NCBI GenBank assembly: GCA_021805665.1
Contig: JAJZEV010000286.1
Coordinates: 12,645 to 53,323 of the forward strand
DNA length: 40,679 nucleotides
Source: Pseudomonadota bacterium
Lineage (GTDB): Bacteria; Pseudomonadota; Alphaproteobacteria; Acetobacterales; Acetobacteraceae
Reading direction: 5' to 3'
Shown: piece by piece, positions 9,016 through 17,466 of the stretch
Layout: every line of letters begins with the position of its first letter
How positions within the stretch are numbered: position 1 is the stretch's first letter
Notes under the pieces: model-generated
Seen by the model: the letters and a program-made list of their open reading frames with translations, nothing else
Told to the model about the DNA's origin: nothing
Database searches by the model: none
Made by a program: the position numbers and the translations under genes

Positions 9016-9094
9016 CTTGGAAGGGCACGAAGGGCCGCTGAGGGTGCCGCATCGCGGCTTCGCGGCCCTCAGCGGCCCTTCGCGCCCTCCCAAG
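9016..9094. repeat. 79-base inverted repeat (29-base arms)
   Basis: Left arm 9016-9044 and right arm 9066-9094 are complementary over 29 bases with only two differences, both G-U compatible when read as RNA on the plus strand. The 21-base loop holds a smaller CCGC/GCGG pairing. No T-tract follows, so it is not a standard terminator. It may be a dispersed palindromic element or a structured RNA. Confidence 0.75.
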
Positions 9095-9382
9095 CGAATT
9101 GAAGGCGGAACGACCGGGCTCGCTGGCGGTTCTGGCGCACCGTGGTGGCTCGATTGCCGACAAGTCCCCGGGGGCGGCGTTCGGTGCGCCTCGTTGGGCG
9201 CCGAAGGGGCGGCGGATTGTTTGACTGACACTGCCCATGTGTTGCGGCCATGACGCTCGGGCAGGGCCGGTCGAACGGCCCCGCTCCCGCACCCCCTCCC
9301 GTTGGGCCGGACAATGCGCTAACATCGGCGACGTGAGGGCGCATGGGTGCCCGCGACGCACGGGCCCGTATCCCCAAGGGCG

Positions 9383-9402
9383 CCTTCGGAAACGAAGGAG
9401 GT
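9383..9402 (+). promoter_or_regulatory. Hairpin with GAAA loop masking the Shine-Dalgarno site
   Basis: CCTTCG (9383-9388) pairs perfectly with CGAAGG (9393-9398) around a GAAA tetraloop. The 3' arm contains the first four bases of the strong SD AAGGAGGT (9395-9402), six bases before the EF-G paralogue ATG. A competing pairing, GGCGC 9338-9342 with GCGCC 9380-9384, would break this stem. Translation control by opening of the hairpin is inference. Confidence 0.5.
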
Positions 9403-9408
9403 GCGGCT

Positions 9409-11355
9409 ATGTCAGGAACAACAAAAGTCAGAAGTCCCCGTTCGGTGGCTCTGGTGGGCCCCTACAGCAGCGGAAAATCCACGCTTTTCGAGGCACTGCT
9501 GGACGCAGCGGGTGCCCCGCTCAAGCGGCCGGCCGATCCGCGCAACCGCCCGATGACCACCGAGATCCGACTTGGCCATTGCTCCTACCTTGGCGACCCC
9601 TGGACGATCCTGGATTGCCCGGGGTCCATCGAGTTCGCGTTTCAGACTTGTTCCGCCCTGACGATGGCCGATATCGCGGTGGTTGTGTGCGAACCCAGCC
9701 CGGCGAAGGCGGCGATGGTGGCGCCGCTGCTGAAGATGCTGAAAGATCGGGCCGTCCCGCATATGGTGTTCGTCAACAAGATCGACACGCTGGAAGACGG
9801 TCTCGCGGACACGCTGGCGGCGCTGCAGGCGTTTGCCGCCAGCCCGCTGGTGCTGCGGCAGATGCCGATCTTCGATGGCCCGACCGTCACCGGGTATGTC
9901 GATCTGATGAGCGAGCGGGCATATCGCTACCGTAAGGGCCAGGCATCGGAACTGATGCAAATCCCGCCGGCGATGCTGGCGGAGGAGCAGGCGGCTCTGG
10001 GCCGGCTGGTGGAAACCCTGGCCGACCATGACGACGTGCTGCTGGAAAAAGTGCTGGAGGATATCAAGCCGACGCCGGAAGAACTGTATCGCGACATGCG
10101 CAAGGACCTTGTGGACGGCGCGGCGATCGAGGTTCTTGTCGGCGCGGCGGAAAACGCCAATGGGGTGCGGCGGCTGTGGAAGGCGCTGCGCCATGATACC
10201 CCCGACCCGGCCGAGGCGGCCGAACGGCGATCCATCATTCCCGGTGGCGCGCCGCGGGTCCAGGTGTTCAAAACGGTCTATGCGGGGCATACCGGCAAGC
10301 TGTCGTATGCCCGGGTCTGGAGCGGAACGCTGACCGATGGCGCGCAACTTGGCGGCACGCGGCTTGGCGGCATTTATCGTTACAATGGCGGCGACCTGAC
10401 GAAAATTCCCGGTGCGCAACAGGGCGATGTGGTCGCGCTGGGGCGGCTGGACGGGGTGAGGACCGGGGCGACCTTGTCGTCGGGCGGGCAGCCGGAGCAG
10501 TTGCCGTTTCCGGAAGCAGACCCGCCGGTGTTCGCGATGGCCATCGCCACCACGGATCGCAAGGACGACGTGAAACTGTCCGGCGCGCTGCACAAACTGG
10601 CGGAGGAAGACCCCTCGCTGTTCATCACCCAGGACGGCGAAACCGTGCTGCACGGACAGGGGGAAATGCACCTGCAAACGACGGTGGAGCATCTGGCGCG
10701 CGATTATGGGCTGAAGCTGACCACGCATAAGCCGGCGGTTGCGTATAAGGAAACGATACGGCGGCCGGTGCAGGAGCATGGTCGGCTGAAGCGGCAAACC
10801 GGCGGGCACGGTCAGTTCGCCGACGTCAAGATCGACATCGCCCCCAGGGCGCGCGGCGAGGGATTCCAGTTCGTCGATAAAGTCGTCGGCGGGGCGGTGC
10901 CGCGCAACTTCATCCCCTCGGTCGGCGAGGCGGCGGAGGAGGCGACGCGCAAGGGGCCGTTCGGATATCCGGTGGTGGATGTGTCCGTCACCCTGGTGGA
11001 TGGCGGATTTCATTCCGTTGACAGTTCTGACATGGCGTTCAAGACCGCGACTCAGATCGCGATGAAAGAGGGGCTGGCGAAGGCCGATCCGGTGCTGCTG
11101 GAGCCGGTCGATCATGTGACCATCAGCGTGCCGAACGATTATACGGCGCGGGCGCAGCGGTTGCTGACCGGACGCCGCGGGCAGATACTGGGGTTCGCGG
11201 AGCGGCAGGACTGGCCGGGGTGGGACGATGTCGCGGCGCTGGTGCCGGAGGCGGAGTTGCATGATCTGATCATCGAGTTGCGGTCGCAGACGATGGGGCT
11301 GGGGACGTACCGGCGGAAATTCGACCATCTGGCGGAGACGCGGGCGGTTTTGTGA
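9409..11355 (+). CDS. Elongation factor G-like GTPase (EF-G paralogue)
   Basis: 648-residue translation-factor GTPase, a little shorter than canonical EF-G (about 690-700). P-loop GPYSSGKS is near residue 18 and the G4 motif NKID is intact. Switch I has no ERGIT-type sequence (RPMTTEIRLG instead). The G3 motif is DCPGSIEF where canonical EF-G has DTPGHVDF, so the histidine that activates water for GTP hydrolysis is missing. Domain IV keeps GGHGQFADVKI and the C-terminal domain keeps VPNDYTARAQRLLTGRRG. It belongs to the EF-G2-like group whose role is not settled and is unlikely to be the main fusA, which normally sits with rpsL-rpsG-tuf. The SD is excellent but lies in a hairpin. Confidence 0.92.
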   Translation: MSGTTKVRSPRSVALVGPYSSGKSTLFEALLDAAGAPLKRPADPRNRPMTTEIRLGHCSYLGDPWTILDCPGSIEFAFQTCSALTMADIAVVVCEPSPAKAAMVAPLLKMLKDRAVPHMVFVNKIDTLEDGLADTLAALQAFAASPLVLRQMPIFDGPTVTGYVDLMSERAYRYRKGQASELMQIPPAMLAEEQAALGRLVETLADHDDVLLEKVLEDIKPTPEELYRDMRKDLVDGAAIEVLVGAAENANGVRRLWKALRHDTPDPAEAAERRSIIPGGAPRVQVFKTVYAGHTGKLSYARVWSGTLTDGAQLGGTRLGGIYRYNGGDLTKIPGAQQGDVVALGRLDGVRTGATLSSGGQPEQLPFPEADPPVFAMAIATTDRKDDVKLSGALHKLAEEDPSLFITQDGETVLHGQGEMHLQTTVEHLARDYGLKLTTHKPAVAYKETIRRPVQEHGRLKRQTGGHGQFADVKIDIAPRARGEGFQFVDKVVGGAVPRNFIPSVGEAAEEATRKGPFGYPVVDVSVTLVDGGFHSVDSSDMAFKTATQIAMKEGLAKADPVLLEPVDHVTISVPNDYTARAQRLLTGRRGQILGFAERQDWPGWDDVAALVPEAELHDLIIELRSQTMGLGTYRRKFDHLAETRAVL

Positions 11356-11736
11356 CGGCGGCGGTGAGGACAGATCGAGCTGTGGACGGCTGCGCCCGAC
11401 CGGCGCGGATGTCGGCAATACTGAAAGGCGTGGATGGGGCACTTGACCCCATCGGCGCCAAGGCGGCGTGGCCAGACCCCTTATGCTCAGATGGGGACAC
11501 TGTTGGCGGAACATTGTCCTCCCTATACTTCATGGCCGTGACGAACATGGCCATGATGGGGAGTGTGAAAGCCATTTCCCACCCATGCATTTCCGAACCC
11601 TTGGCGGACGGACGCTGCAGTTCCGGGATAAAAGTTGATGGGCGCCATCGGGCACCGCCCGGCCGTGCCCACCGCGCCGGGTTGGCCGATCGGGAATCGA
11701 TGTTCTAACCTCCTGAACGAACCAGGGGGGAATCGC
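11356..11736. other. Intergenic region with candidate promoter and palindromes
   Basis: 381 bases without a credible gene. A perfect 7-bp hairpin GATGGGG/CCCCATC lies at 11433-11453. A -10-like TATACT at 11524-11529 has a weak -35 (TTGGCG at 11503, spacing 15) and is followed at once by the palindrome TCATGGCC-N11-GGCCATGA (11530-11556), which is operator-like. These would serve the SDR/CoA-transferase operon, leaving a leader of about 200 bases. Confidence 0.4.
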
Positions 11737-12489
11737 ATGAGCAGGCTCGACGGCAAGGTTATCATCGTCACGGGCGCCAGCCGGGGCATCGGGGCCTCGG
11801 CGGCGGCGGCGTTGGCCAAGGCGGGTGCGACGGTGGTGCTGACCGCGCGCGACGGTGCGTTGACGGAACAGGTTGCGAAATCGATCGGGCCGTCGGCCTC
11901 GGCCCGCGCCTGCGATGTGTCCGATTATGCGGCGTTCGCGGCGCTGGTCGCCGATACCGTGTCGCGCTTTGGCAAATTGGATGCGCTGATCAACAACGCT
12001 GGGGTGATCGAACCGATCGCGTCTATCGCCGACAGCGATCCGGCCGCATGGGGGCGCAACGTCGCTATCAACCTGACTGGTGCCTATCATGCGATCCGGG
12101 CCGTGCTGCCGGGGATGCTGGCGGCGGGCGGCGGGACCATCGTGAATGTATCGTCCGGTGCCGCGATCCGGCCGCTGGAGGGATGGAGCGCCTATTGCTC
12201 CGCCAAGGCCGGCCTGCACATGCTGACCCGGGCGATCGCGCTGGAAACGGCGGGGAAGGGAATCCGGGTGTTCGGTTTCCAGCCCGGCACCACCGACACC
12301 GACATGCAGGTGCTGATCCGCGCCTCCGGTGTGAACCCGGTCAGCCAAATTCCGCGTGAGAAGCTGACTCCCGTGGCGCTTCCGGCGGAATCCATCGTGT
12401 ACCTGTGCACGTCGGCGGCGGACGACCTGAACGGGCAGGAATTCAGCCTGAACGAGCCGTCGTTCCGGACCCGCGTGGGGATCGCGTGA
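11737..12489 (+). CDS. SDR family oxidoreductase
   Basis: 250-residue classical SDR. Cofactor motif TGASRGIG (12-19), NNAG (86-89), active-site Ser139 or Ser140, Tyr153 and Lys157 (YCSAK). The C-terminal end is unusual in lacking the normal VDGG segment and ending NEPSFRTRVGIA. The substrate is unknown, though coupling to a CoA-transferase suggests a hydroxyacyl or hydroxyacid. The start follows AGGGGGG by six bases; an in-frame extension upstream covers the non-coding leader and was rejected. The stop overlaps the next ATG (TGATG), so it is translationally coupled to the CoA-transferase. Confidence 0.92.
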   Translation: MSRLDGKVIIVTGASRGIGASAAAALAKAGATVVLTARDGALTEQVAKSIGPSASARACDVSDYAAFAALVADTVSRFGKLDALINNAGVIEPIASIADSDPAAWGRNVAINLTGAYHAIRAVLPGMLAAGGGTIVNVSSGAAIRPLEGWSAYCSAKAGLHMLTRAIALETAGKGIRVFGFQPGTTDTDMQVLIRASGVNPVSQIPREKLTPVALPAESIVYLCTSAADDLNGQEFSLNEPSFRTRVGIA

Positions 12490-13616
12490 TGGCCGGCCCG
12501 TTGGACGGCATCAAGGTCGTCGAGATCGGTCAGGCGCTGGCTGGCCCGCTGGCGGGGGTGATCCTGGCGGACATGGGCGCCGACGTGATCAAGGTGGAAA
12601 AGCCGGATGGCGGGGACGACGCCCGGTTATGGGGCCCTCCGTTCGTCGATGGCGCATCGGTCATGTTCCATGCCACCAATCGCGGCAAGAAATCCGTCAC
12701 GCTGGACATCAAGGACGCGGCGGATGTGGAGAAGCTGAAGTCGCTGGTGCGGGACGCCGATATCGTCATCCAGAACCTGCGGCCGGGGATCGTGGACGAA
12801 CTGGGTATCGGTTCGGATGCGATGATGGCGGTGAATCCGCGGGTGATCTATTGCTCGATCTGGGCGTTCGGGAATACCGGGCCGCTGAAGATGGCGCCGG
12901 GGTTCGATCCGTTGCTGCAGAGTTATGGTGCGGTGGTGACGCTGACCGGGCGACCGGACGATCCGCCGACCTTCTGCGCCCCGGCGATCAACGACACCGC
13001 CACCGGGATGTGGTGCGTGATCGGTGCGCTGGCGGCGCTGAAGCAGCGGGATCGCACCGGGGCAGGCTGCGTGATGGATTCGTCGCTGTTCGAAAGCGCC
13101 GTGGCCTGGGTGCAAGGCCCGCTGAACGCCTACAACGTCACCGGCAATTTGCCGCAACGCCATGGCGCGGCCAGCGCGACGCTGGCGCCTTACCAGATAT
13201 TCGAAACCGCCGACCGCCCGATCTGCATCGCCGCTGGCAACGACAGGCTGTTCGTCAAGCTGGCCCGGGCGATGGGGCATCCGGAATGGTGCCTCGATCC
13301 GCTGCTGTCGGATGGCCGCAAGCGCGCCGCCAACCGCATGGCGGTGGTCGATGTCATGCAGCCGGTGCTGCTGACCCGCACCCGCCAGGAGTGGATGGGC
13401 GTCATCGGGGAGGCGGGGGTGCCGTGTGCGCCGGTCAATTCGATCGCCGAACTGGCGGAAACCGAGCAGTTGCAGGCAATGGACATGATGCGGGTGCTGC
13501 CGGGGAGCAATTTGAAAGTCGTCGGTCTGCCCATCAGTTTCGACGGGCAGCGGCCGCATCCGCGCGGCGGTTCCCCCAAGCTGGGCGAGCACAACCAGGC
13601 GGTGTTTCCGGACTGA
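12489..13616 (+). CDS. CaiB/BaiF-type (class III) CoA-transferase
   Basis: 375-residue family III CoA-transferase, which moves CoA between carboxylic acids through an aspartyl-CoA thioester. Seen: the family N-terminus GIKVVEIGQALAGPLAG, GADVIKVEKP, RGKKSVTLDI, and the probable catalytic Asp169 in PAINDTATGMW, at the same residue number as in formyl-CoA transferase. The C-terminal half has GVPCAPVNSI, typical of the small domain. It overlaps the SDR stop by one base. Together with the SDR upstream and the exporter downstream (77 bases on) it suggests a small-acid catabolic unit; the acid itself cannot be named. Confidence 0.93.
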   Translation: MAGPLDGIKVVEIGQALAGPLAGVILADMGADVIKVEKPDGGDDARLWGPPFVDGASVMFHATNRGKKSVTLDIKDAADVEKLKSLVRDADIVIQNLRPGIVDELGIGSDAMMAVNPRVIYCSIWAFGNTGPLKMAPGFDPLLQSYGAVVTLTGRPDDPPTFCAPAINDTATGMWCVIGALAALKQRDRTGAGCVMDSSLFESAVAWVQGPLNAYNVTGNLPQRHGAASATLAPYQIFETADRPICIAAGNDRLFVKLARAMGHPEWCLDPLLSDGRKRAANRMAVVDVMQPVLLTRTRQEWMGVIGEAGVPCAPVNSIAELAETEQLQAMDMMRVLPGSNLKVVGLPISFDGQRPHPRGGSPKLGEHNQAVFPD

Positions 13617-13693
13617 CCAACGGTCGCCGTATCGACATGCGTCTGGTGCGCTGGCAGACAGACGGCGGAACCGGCTGCGAAAAGGTTTGCTGA

Positions 13694-15118
13694 ATGGCCT
13701 CTGGCCCAAATGTGCGAGACGATACGGCCAACGTCCCGGCCGAGACGGACGGGCTCCCGGTGCCGCAGCGGCACTGGGTCATGTTCTGCATCCTGCTGGG
13801 TATCGTGCTGTCCAGCCTGGACAGTGCGATCGCCAACATCGCCCTGCCGACGATTGCCCGGGATTTGGGTGCCAGCGACTCCGGTATCATCTGGGTGGTC
13901 AACGGCTTCCAGCTTGCCACGGCGGTGTGCCTGCTGCCGGCGGCGGCGCTGGGGGAGATTTTCGGGCATAAGCGGGTTTATGCCGTGGGGCTGATCGTGT
14001 TCACGGTCGCCTCCTTGGGCTGTGCGGTGGCGCCCAATCTGGGGGTGCTGGTCGCGGCCCGGGTGGCGCAAGGCTTGGGCGGGGCGTGCCTGTCCGCGTT
14101 GAGTCCGGCGCTGGTGCGCACGATTTACCCGCGCCGCATCCTGGGCAGCGGGTTCGCGTCGATCGCGCTGGCGGTGGCTATTTCTGGCGCGGTCGGGCCG
14201 ACAGTGGCGGCGCTGATTCTGTCGGTGGCGACGTGGCGCTGGCTGTTTCTGGTCAATTTGCCGGTGTGCCTGGTGGCCGTGCCGCTGTTTTTGTCGGTGG
14301 CGCCGGCCGGGCGAGGCAACGCAAGGCCATTCGATGTGTCCGGCGCCTTGCTAAGCGCGGTGGCCTTCGGGCTGCTGATTATCGGCGTCGATACGCTGGG
14401 CGGGTCCGATCGGAACAACGGCATTGCCGAGATCGTTGCTGGCGTGATTGGCCTGGGTTTGCTGGTATGGCAGCAAAGGCGGCGCAAGGTGCCGATGCTG
14501 CCGCTGGATTTGCTGCGGATTCCACTGTTCACGCTGTCGCTGGGCACGTCGGTCTGTTCCTACACCGCGCAAATCCTGGCCTATGTATCGTTGCCGTTCA
14601 TGCTGCAAACAACGATGCACCGGTCGGCTGTGGCGACGGGACTGCTGATCACCCCGTGGCCGCTGCTGGTGGCGTTCGCGGCGCCGATCGCGGGGCGGTT
14701 GTCGGGGCGGTATCCGGCGGCGCTGCTGGGCAGTATCGGTCTGGCGCTGCTGGCGGCGGGGCTGGTGGCGCTGGTGCTGCTGCCCGCCGCGCCAGCCGAC
14801 TGGGATGTCGCGTGGCGGATGGCGATCTGCGGCATCGGGTTCGGGTTCTATCAGACTCCGAACAACATCACGGTGATGACGGCAGGGCCGGTGTCCCGCA
14901 CCGGGGCGGCGGGCGGCATGATGGCGGTGGCGCGCACCGTCGGCTGGTCGCTGGGTTCGGCCCTGGTCGCGGTGATTTTCGCGTTGTGGCAGGCACGGGC
15001 GACGGTGGTGTGCCTGGAAGCCGCCGCCGGCTTTGCCGCTTTCGCCGCGGTGATCAGCAGTTCGCGGTCGCTGACTCCGCGGTCACCTGCCGCAGAAATG
15101 GCCCCACAGCCGCGATAA
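13694..15118 (+). CDS. MFS transporter, DHA2 (14-helix) drug:H+ antiporter type
   Basis: 474-residue inner-membrane transporter. The first helix carries SSLDSAIANIALPTIARDLG, the DHA2 motif, followed by WVVNGFQLATA and ARVAQGLGGACLSAL (motif C region). The hydrophobic pattern fits 14 helices. Substrates of this group are drugs and other hydrophobic compounds; no specific one can be assigned. AAAGG lies eight bases before the ATG. The 3' end overlaps the end of the convergent alpha/beta hydrolase gene by 65 bases. Probably expressed with the SDR/CoA-transferase pair, since no terminator separates them. Confidence 0.92.
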   Translation: MASGPNVRDDTANVPAETDGLPVPQRHWVMFCILLGIVLSSLDSAIANIALPTIARDLGASDSGIIWVVNGFQLATAVCLLPAAALGEIFGHKRVYAVGLIVFTVASLGCAVAPNLGVLVAARVAQGLGGACLSALSPALVRTIYPRRILGSGFASIALAVAISGAVGPTVAALILSVATWRWLFLVNLPVCLVAVPLFLSVAPAGRGNARPFDVSGALLSAVAFGLLIIGVDTLGGSDRNNGIAEIVAGVIGLGLLVWQQRRRKVPMLPLDLLRIPLFTLSLGTSVCSYTAQILAYVSLPFMLQTTMHRSAVATGLLITPWPLLVAFAAPIAGRLSGRYPAALLGSIGLALLAAGLVALVLLPAAPADWDVAWRMAICGIGFGFYQTPNNITVMTAGPVSRTGAAGGMMAVARTVGWSLGSALVAVIFALWQARATVVCLEAAAGFAAFAAVISSSRSLTPRSPAAEMAPQPR

Positions 15119-16028
15119 ACCCCTTGGTATTCTGGCCGTGGACGTTGTGGCCGGCCTCCGGCACGGTGACCAGCCGGCCCCGCGGCATGGCGCTCGCGAA
15201 CCGTTCGGCCGCGTCGGGTTCCAGGATGTTGGAGTTGGCGCCCCGCACCAGCAGAACGGGCAGATCGAACCCGGCCGCCTCGTCCAGCGTAATGTTCTCC
15301 TGCGGGCCGGACGCGCGGACGATTCCCAGCCGGCGGGGGGTGGAGTCGCATTTGCTGATGTATTTGCCGTCGGCGCGTTCAAGCATGTTGTATTTGACCG
15401 TCCGCTCGATGTGCTCGCGGCTGCGGTACGGATCGTATTGACGGACGTTGCGCACGAAATGCTCCAGGTCGTCGAATTCCTGGTTGGCCTGCACGAAGCC
15501 GCCGATCGCCGCCCGCCCGCGTTCCGACAGTTCCGGCCCCACATCGACGATCACCGCCGCGCGGACCGGAGTCTGGTTACGGCGCAGCAACAGCATCGTG
15601 TTGCGCCCGCCCATGGAGTGACCCATGACAATGGGCTTGTGCAGGCGCATGGCCGCGATGAAGGCTTCGGCGTCTAGCGACATTTCGTGGTTGGAATACG
15701 TGACGTCGCGGGACCACTCGCTGTCGCCGTGCCCGCGCTGATCCAGTGCGAGGACGCGGTAGTTTTGCGCCAGATGCAGGCTGACCAGGTCCCACGAATG
15801 GGCGGACTGGTGGCCGCCGTGCAGCAGCACGATGACGGGGGCATCGGCGTGGCCCCATTCCAGGAAGTGGAAGCGCATCTGGCGCAGCACCATGTTGCAG
15901 GACCGGTATGGCACGTTGGGGGCGTGCGGGATGCCCAGGTCACCGGCGCTTGCAAGCAGGCTGCGGAATTCGTCCGATCCGGTCATGTCCAGCGGGTCGG
16001 ACCCTTGGGCGAAGGTATTCAGGTACAT
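15054..16028 (-). CDS. Alpha/beta hydrolase
   Basis: 324-residue alpha/beta hydrolase. Oxyanion-hole HGG (70-72), DQRGHGDS (96-103), nucleophile Ser138 in GHSMGG, and His294 in EAGHNVHG near the C-terminus. It has no signal peptide. The substrate is unknown; the fold and motifs match small esterases, lactonases and C-C hydrolases. The chosen ATG gives MYLNTFAQGSDPL; a much longer in-frame opening runs antisense through the M20 gene and is rejected. The gene is divergent from the M20 amidohydrolase (105-base gap) and its 3' end is inside the MFS gene, an unusual convergent overlap. Confidence 0.9.
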   Translation of the reverse strand: MYLNTFAQGSDPLDMTGSDEFRSLLASAGDLGIPHAPNVPYRSCNMVLRQMRFHFLEWGHADAPVIVLLHGGHQSAHSWDLVSLHLAQNYRVLALDQRGHGDSEWSRDVTYSNHEMSLDAEAFIAAMRLHKPIVMGHSMGGRNTMLLLRRNQTPVRAAVIVDVGPELSERGRAAIGGFVQANQEFDDLEHFVRNVRQYDPYRSREHIERTVKYNMLERADGKYISKCDSTPRRLGIVRASGPQENITLDEAAGFDLPVLLVRGANSNILEPDAAERFASAMPRGRLVTVPEAGHNVHGQNTKGFIAAVGPFLRQVTAESATANC

Positions 16029-16133
16029 CGTGCGGTTTCTCCCGGGCGTTGGGACAACAACAACCCGAGCGGTCTGGCATGGCAAGAGCAGCGTGGTATG
16101 GTCGGGGCCTGAACCTTCCGTAAGGACCCGCCG

Positions 16134-17309
16134 ATGACCCAATCCGCGCTCGACCGTGCCCGCACGTATCAGGACGAACTGTCTGCGATTCGCCGCGACA
16201 TCCATGCCCATCCGGAACTGGGTCTGGAAGAATACCGCACCGCGGATCTGGTAGCCAAAAAGCTGGAGGAATGGGGTATCGAAGTGCATCGCGGCGTGGG
16301 CAAGACCGGCGTGGTGGGGGTGTTGCGTAACGGTAACGGCCAGGAGGCGGTCGGGCTGCGCGCCGACATGGACGCATTGCCGATCCTGGAGGCGTCCGGC
16401 CTGCCGTATGCGAGCCAGAATCCGGGGCGGATGCATGCCTGCGGGCACGACGGCCACACCACGATGCTGCTGGGCGCGGCGAAATACCTCGCGGAAACGC
16501 GCAACTTCAACGGCACGGTCAACTTCATCTTCCAGCCGGCCGAGGAAGGCGTCGGCGGGGCGCTGGAAATGCTGAAGGACAATTTGTTCGCGCGCTTTCC
16601 CTGCAACGCGGTGTACGGCATGCACAACCGGCCCGGCACGCCGGTGGGCCATTTCCTCACCGGCCCTGGTGCTCGGGCGGCCGGCGGGGCGTTTTTCGAT
16701 ATCGAGATTACCGGCAAGGGCGCGCACGGGGCACATCCCAGCCAGAGCATCGATCCGGTGCTGGTGGCCTGCCATCTTGGCGCGGCGTTGCAGTCGATCG
16801 TGTCGCGCAACGTGTCGGCGGCGGACACCGCGGTTCTGAGCATCACCCGGATCCAGTCGGGCGACGCCTATAACGTCATTCCGCAAACCGCGACGATGGC
16901 CGGAACGGTGCGGACCATGAAGGCCGAGGTCATGACGATGATCGAGACCAACATGCGCCGGTTGGTCACCAGTGTCGCCGCCGGGTTCGGTGCCGAGGCG
17001 ACCCTGGATTTCCGGGTGATTTTCGCCCCCATGGTCAACAACGATGCCGAATTCCTGGCCTATGCCGATGCCGCGGCCGAACTGGTGGGCGAGCAGGCCG
17101 TGCGCCGCGATGCGCCGCCGGGCATGGGGTCGGAGGATTTCAGCTTCATGATGGAGCAGGTTCCCGGCGCCCATATCAATCTGGGGAACGGCGACTCGGC
17201 GGCGCTGCACAACCATCTGTACGACTTCAACGATCAGGCGATTCCCTATGGCGTCGCGCTGTATGGCGCGATCGTGGAAAAGCGGCTGCCGAAGACCGAT
17301 TTGCGATAG
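16134..17309 (+). CDS. M20 family amidohydrolase (hippurate hydrolase-like)
   Basis: 391-residue metallopeptidase of the M20D group, which removes acyl or amide groups from amino-acid conjugates and related compounds. Metal-site motifs are all present: RRDIHAHPELG near the N-terminus, HACGHDGHTT (Cys103, His105), PAEEG (catalytic Glu near 137), the HNRPG segment, and a C-terminal HNHLYDFND. Length matches HipO/N-acyl-amino-acid amidohydrolases; the substrate cannot be told. TAAGGA precedes the ATG. It is followed by a perfect 10-bp hairpin that could end its transcript. Confidence 0.94.
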   Translation: MTQSALDRARTYQDELSAIRRDIHAHPELGLEEYRTADLVAKKLEEWGIEVHRGVGKTGVVGVLRNGNGQEAVGLRADMDALPILEASGLPYASQNPGRMHACGHDGHTTMLLGAAKYLAETRNFNGTVNFIFQPAEEGVGGALEMLKDNLFARFPCNAVYGMHNRPGTPVGHFLTGPGARAAGGAFFDIEITGKGAHGAHPSQSIDPVLVACHLGAALQSIVSRNVSAADTAVLSITRIQSGDAYNVIPQTATMAGTVRTMKAEVMTMIETNMRRLVTSVAAGFGAEATLDFRVIFAPMVNNDAEFLAYADAAAELVGEQAVRRDAPPGMGSEDFSFMMEQVPGAHINLGNGDSAALHNHLYDFNDQAIPYGVALYGAIVEKRLPKTDLR

Positions 17310-17359
17310 GCGTGGCGGCAGGATCAGCGAGTCGCCTGGCGGAGATTTCTGGCCTCTTT

Positions 17360-17391
17360 CGCCATGGCCGGGCGCAGTCCTGGCCATGGCG
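17360..17391. terminator. Perfect hairpin between convergent genes
   Basis: CGCCATGGCC (17360-17369) pairs with GGCCATGGCG (17382-17391) around 12 bases. No T-tract follows on either strand, so intrinsic termination is not assured. It sits between the M20 gene and the desaturase-like gene, whose 3' ends face each other. Confidence 0.55.
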
Positions 17392-17466
17392 GATAGAAAA
17401 AATCGTGTTCTGCCAAAATCTCATGCGGACGGGAGTCGGAATGCCGGCGCCCCGTTATTTCAACGC

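Larger units (their letters stand above)
8870..9408. other. Long intergenic region with hairpins, no credible gene
   Basis: 539 bases between the luciferase-like gene and the EF-G paralogue. No protein-like reading frame was found. It contains the 79-base hairpin listed separately, a weaker bulged hairpin near 9188-9213 (TTCGG.GCGCC facing GGCGC.CGAA), and a G/C-rich leader of about 70 bases just before the EF-G paralogue whose last hairpin masks the Shine-Dalgarno sequence. Confidence 0.6.

Noticed and set aside
9412-11514. 700-codon minus-strand opening over the EF-G paralogue
   Set aside because: Antisense shadow; the plus-strand product has complete EF-G domains.
16029-17387. Long minus-strand opening continuing upstream of the hydrolase start
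   Set aside because: It runs antisense through the clear M20 gene, is His/Arg/Gly-rich in a shadow-like manner, and the hydrolase has a normal N-terminus at 16028.
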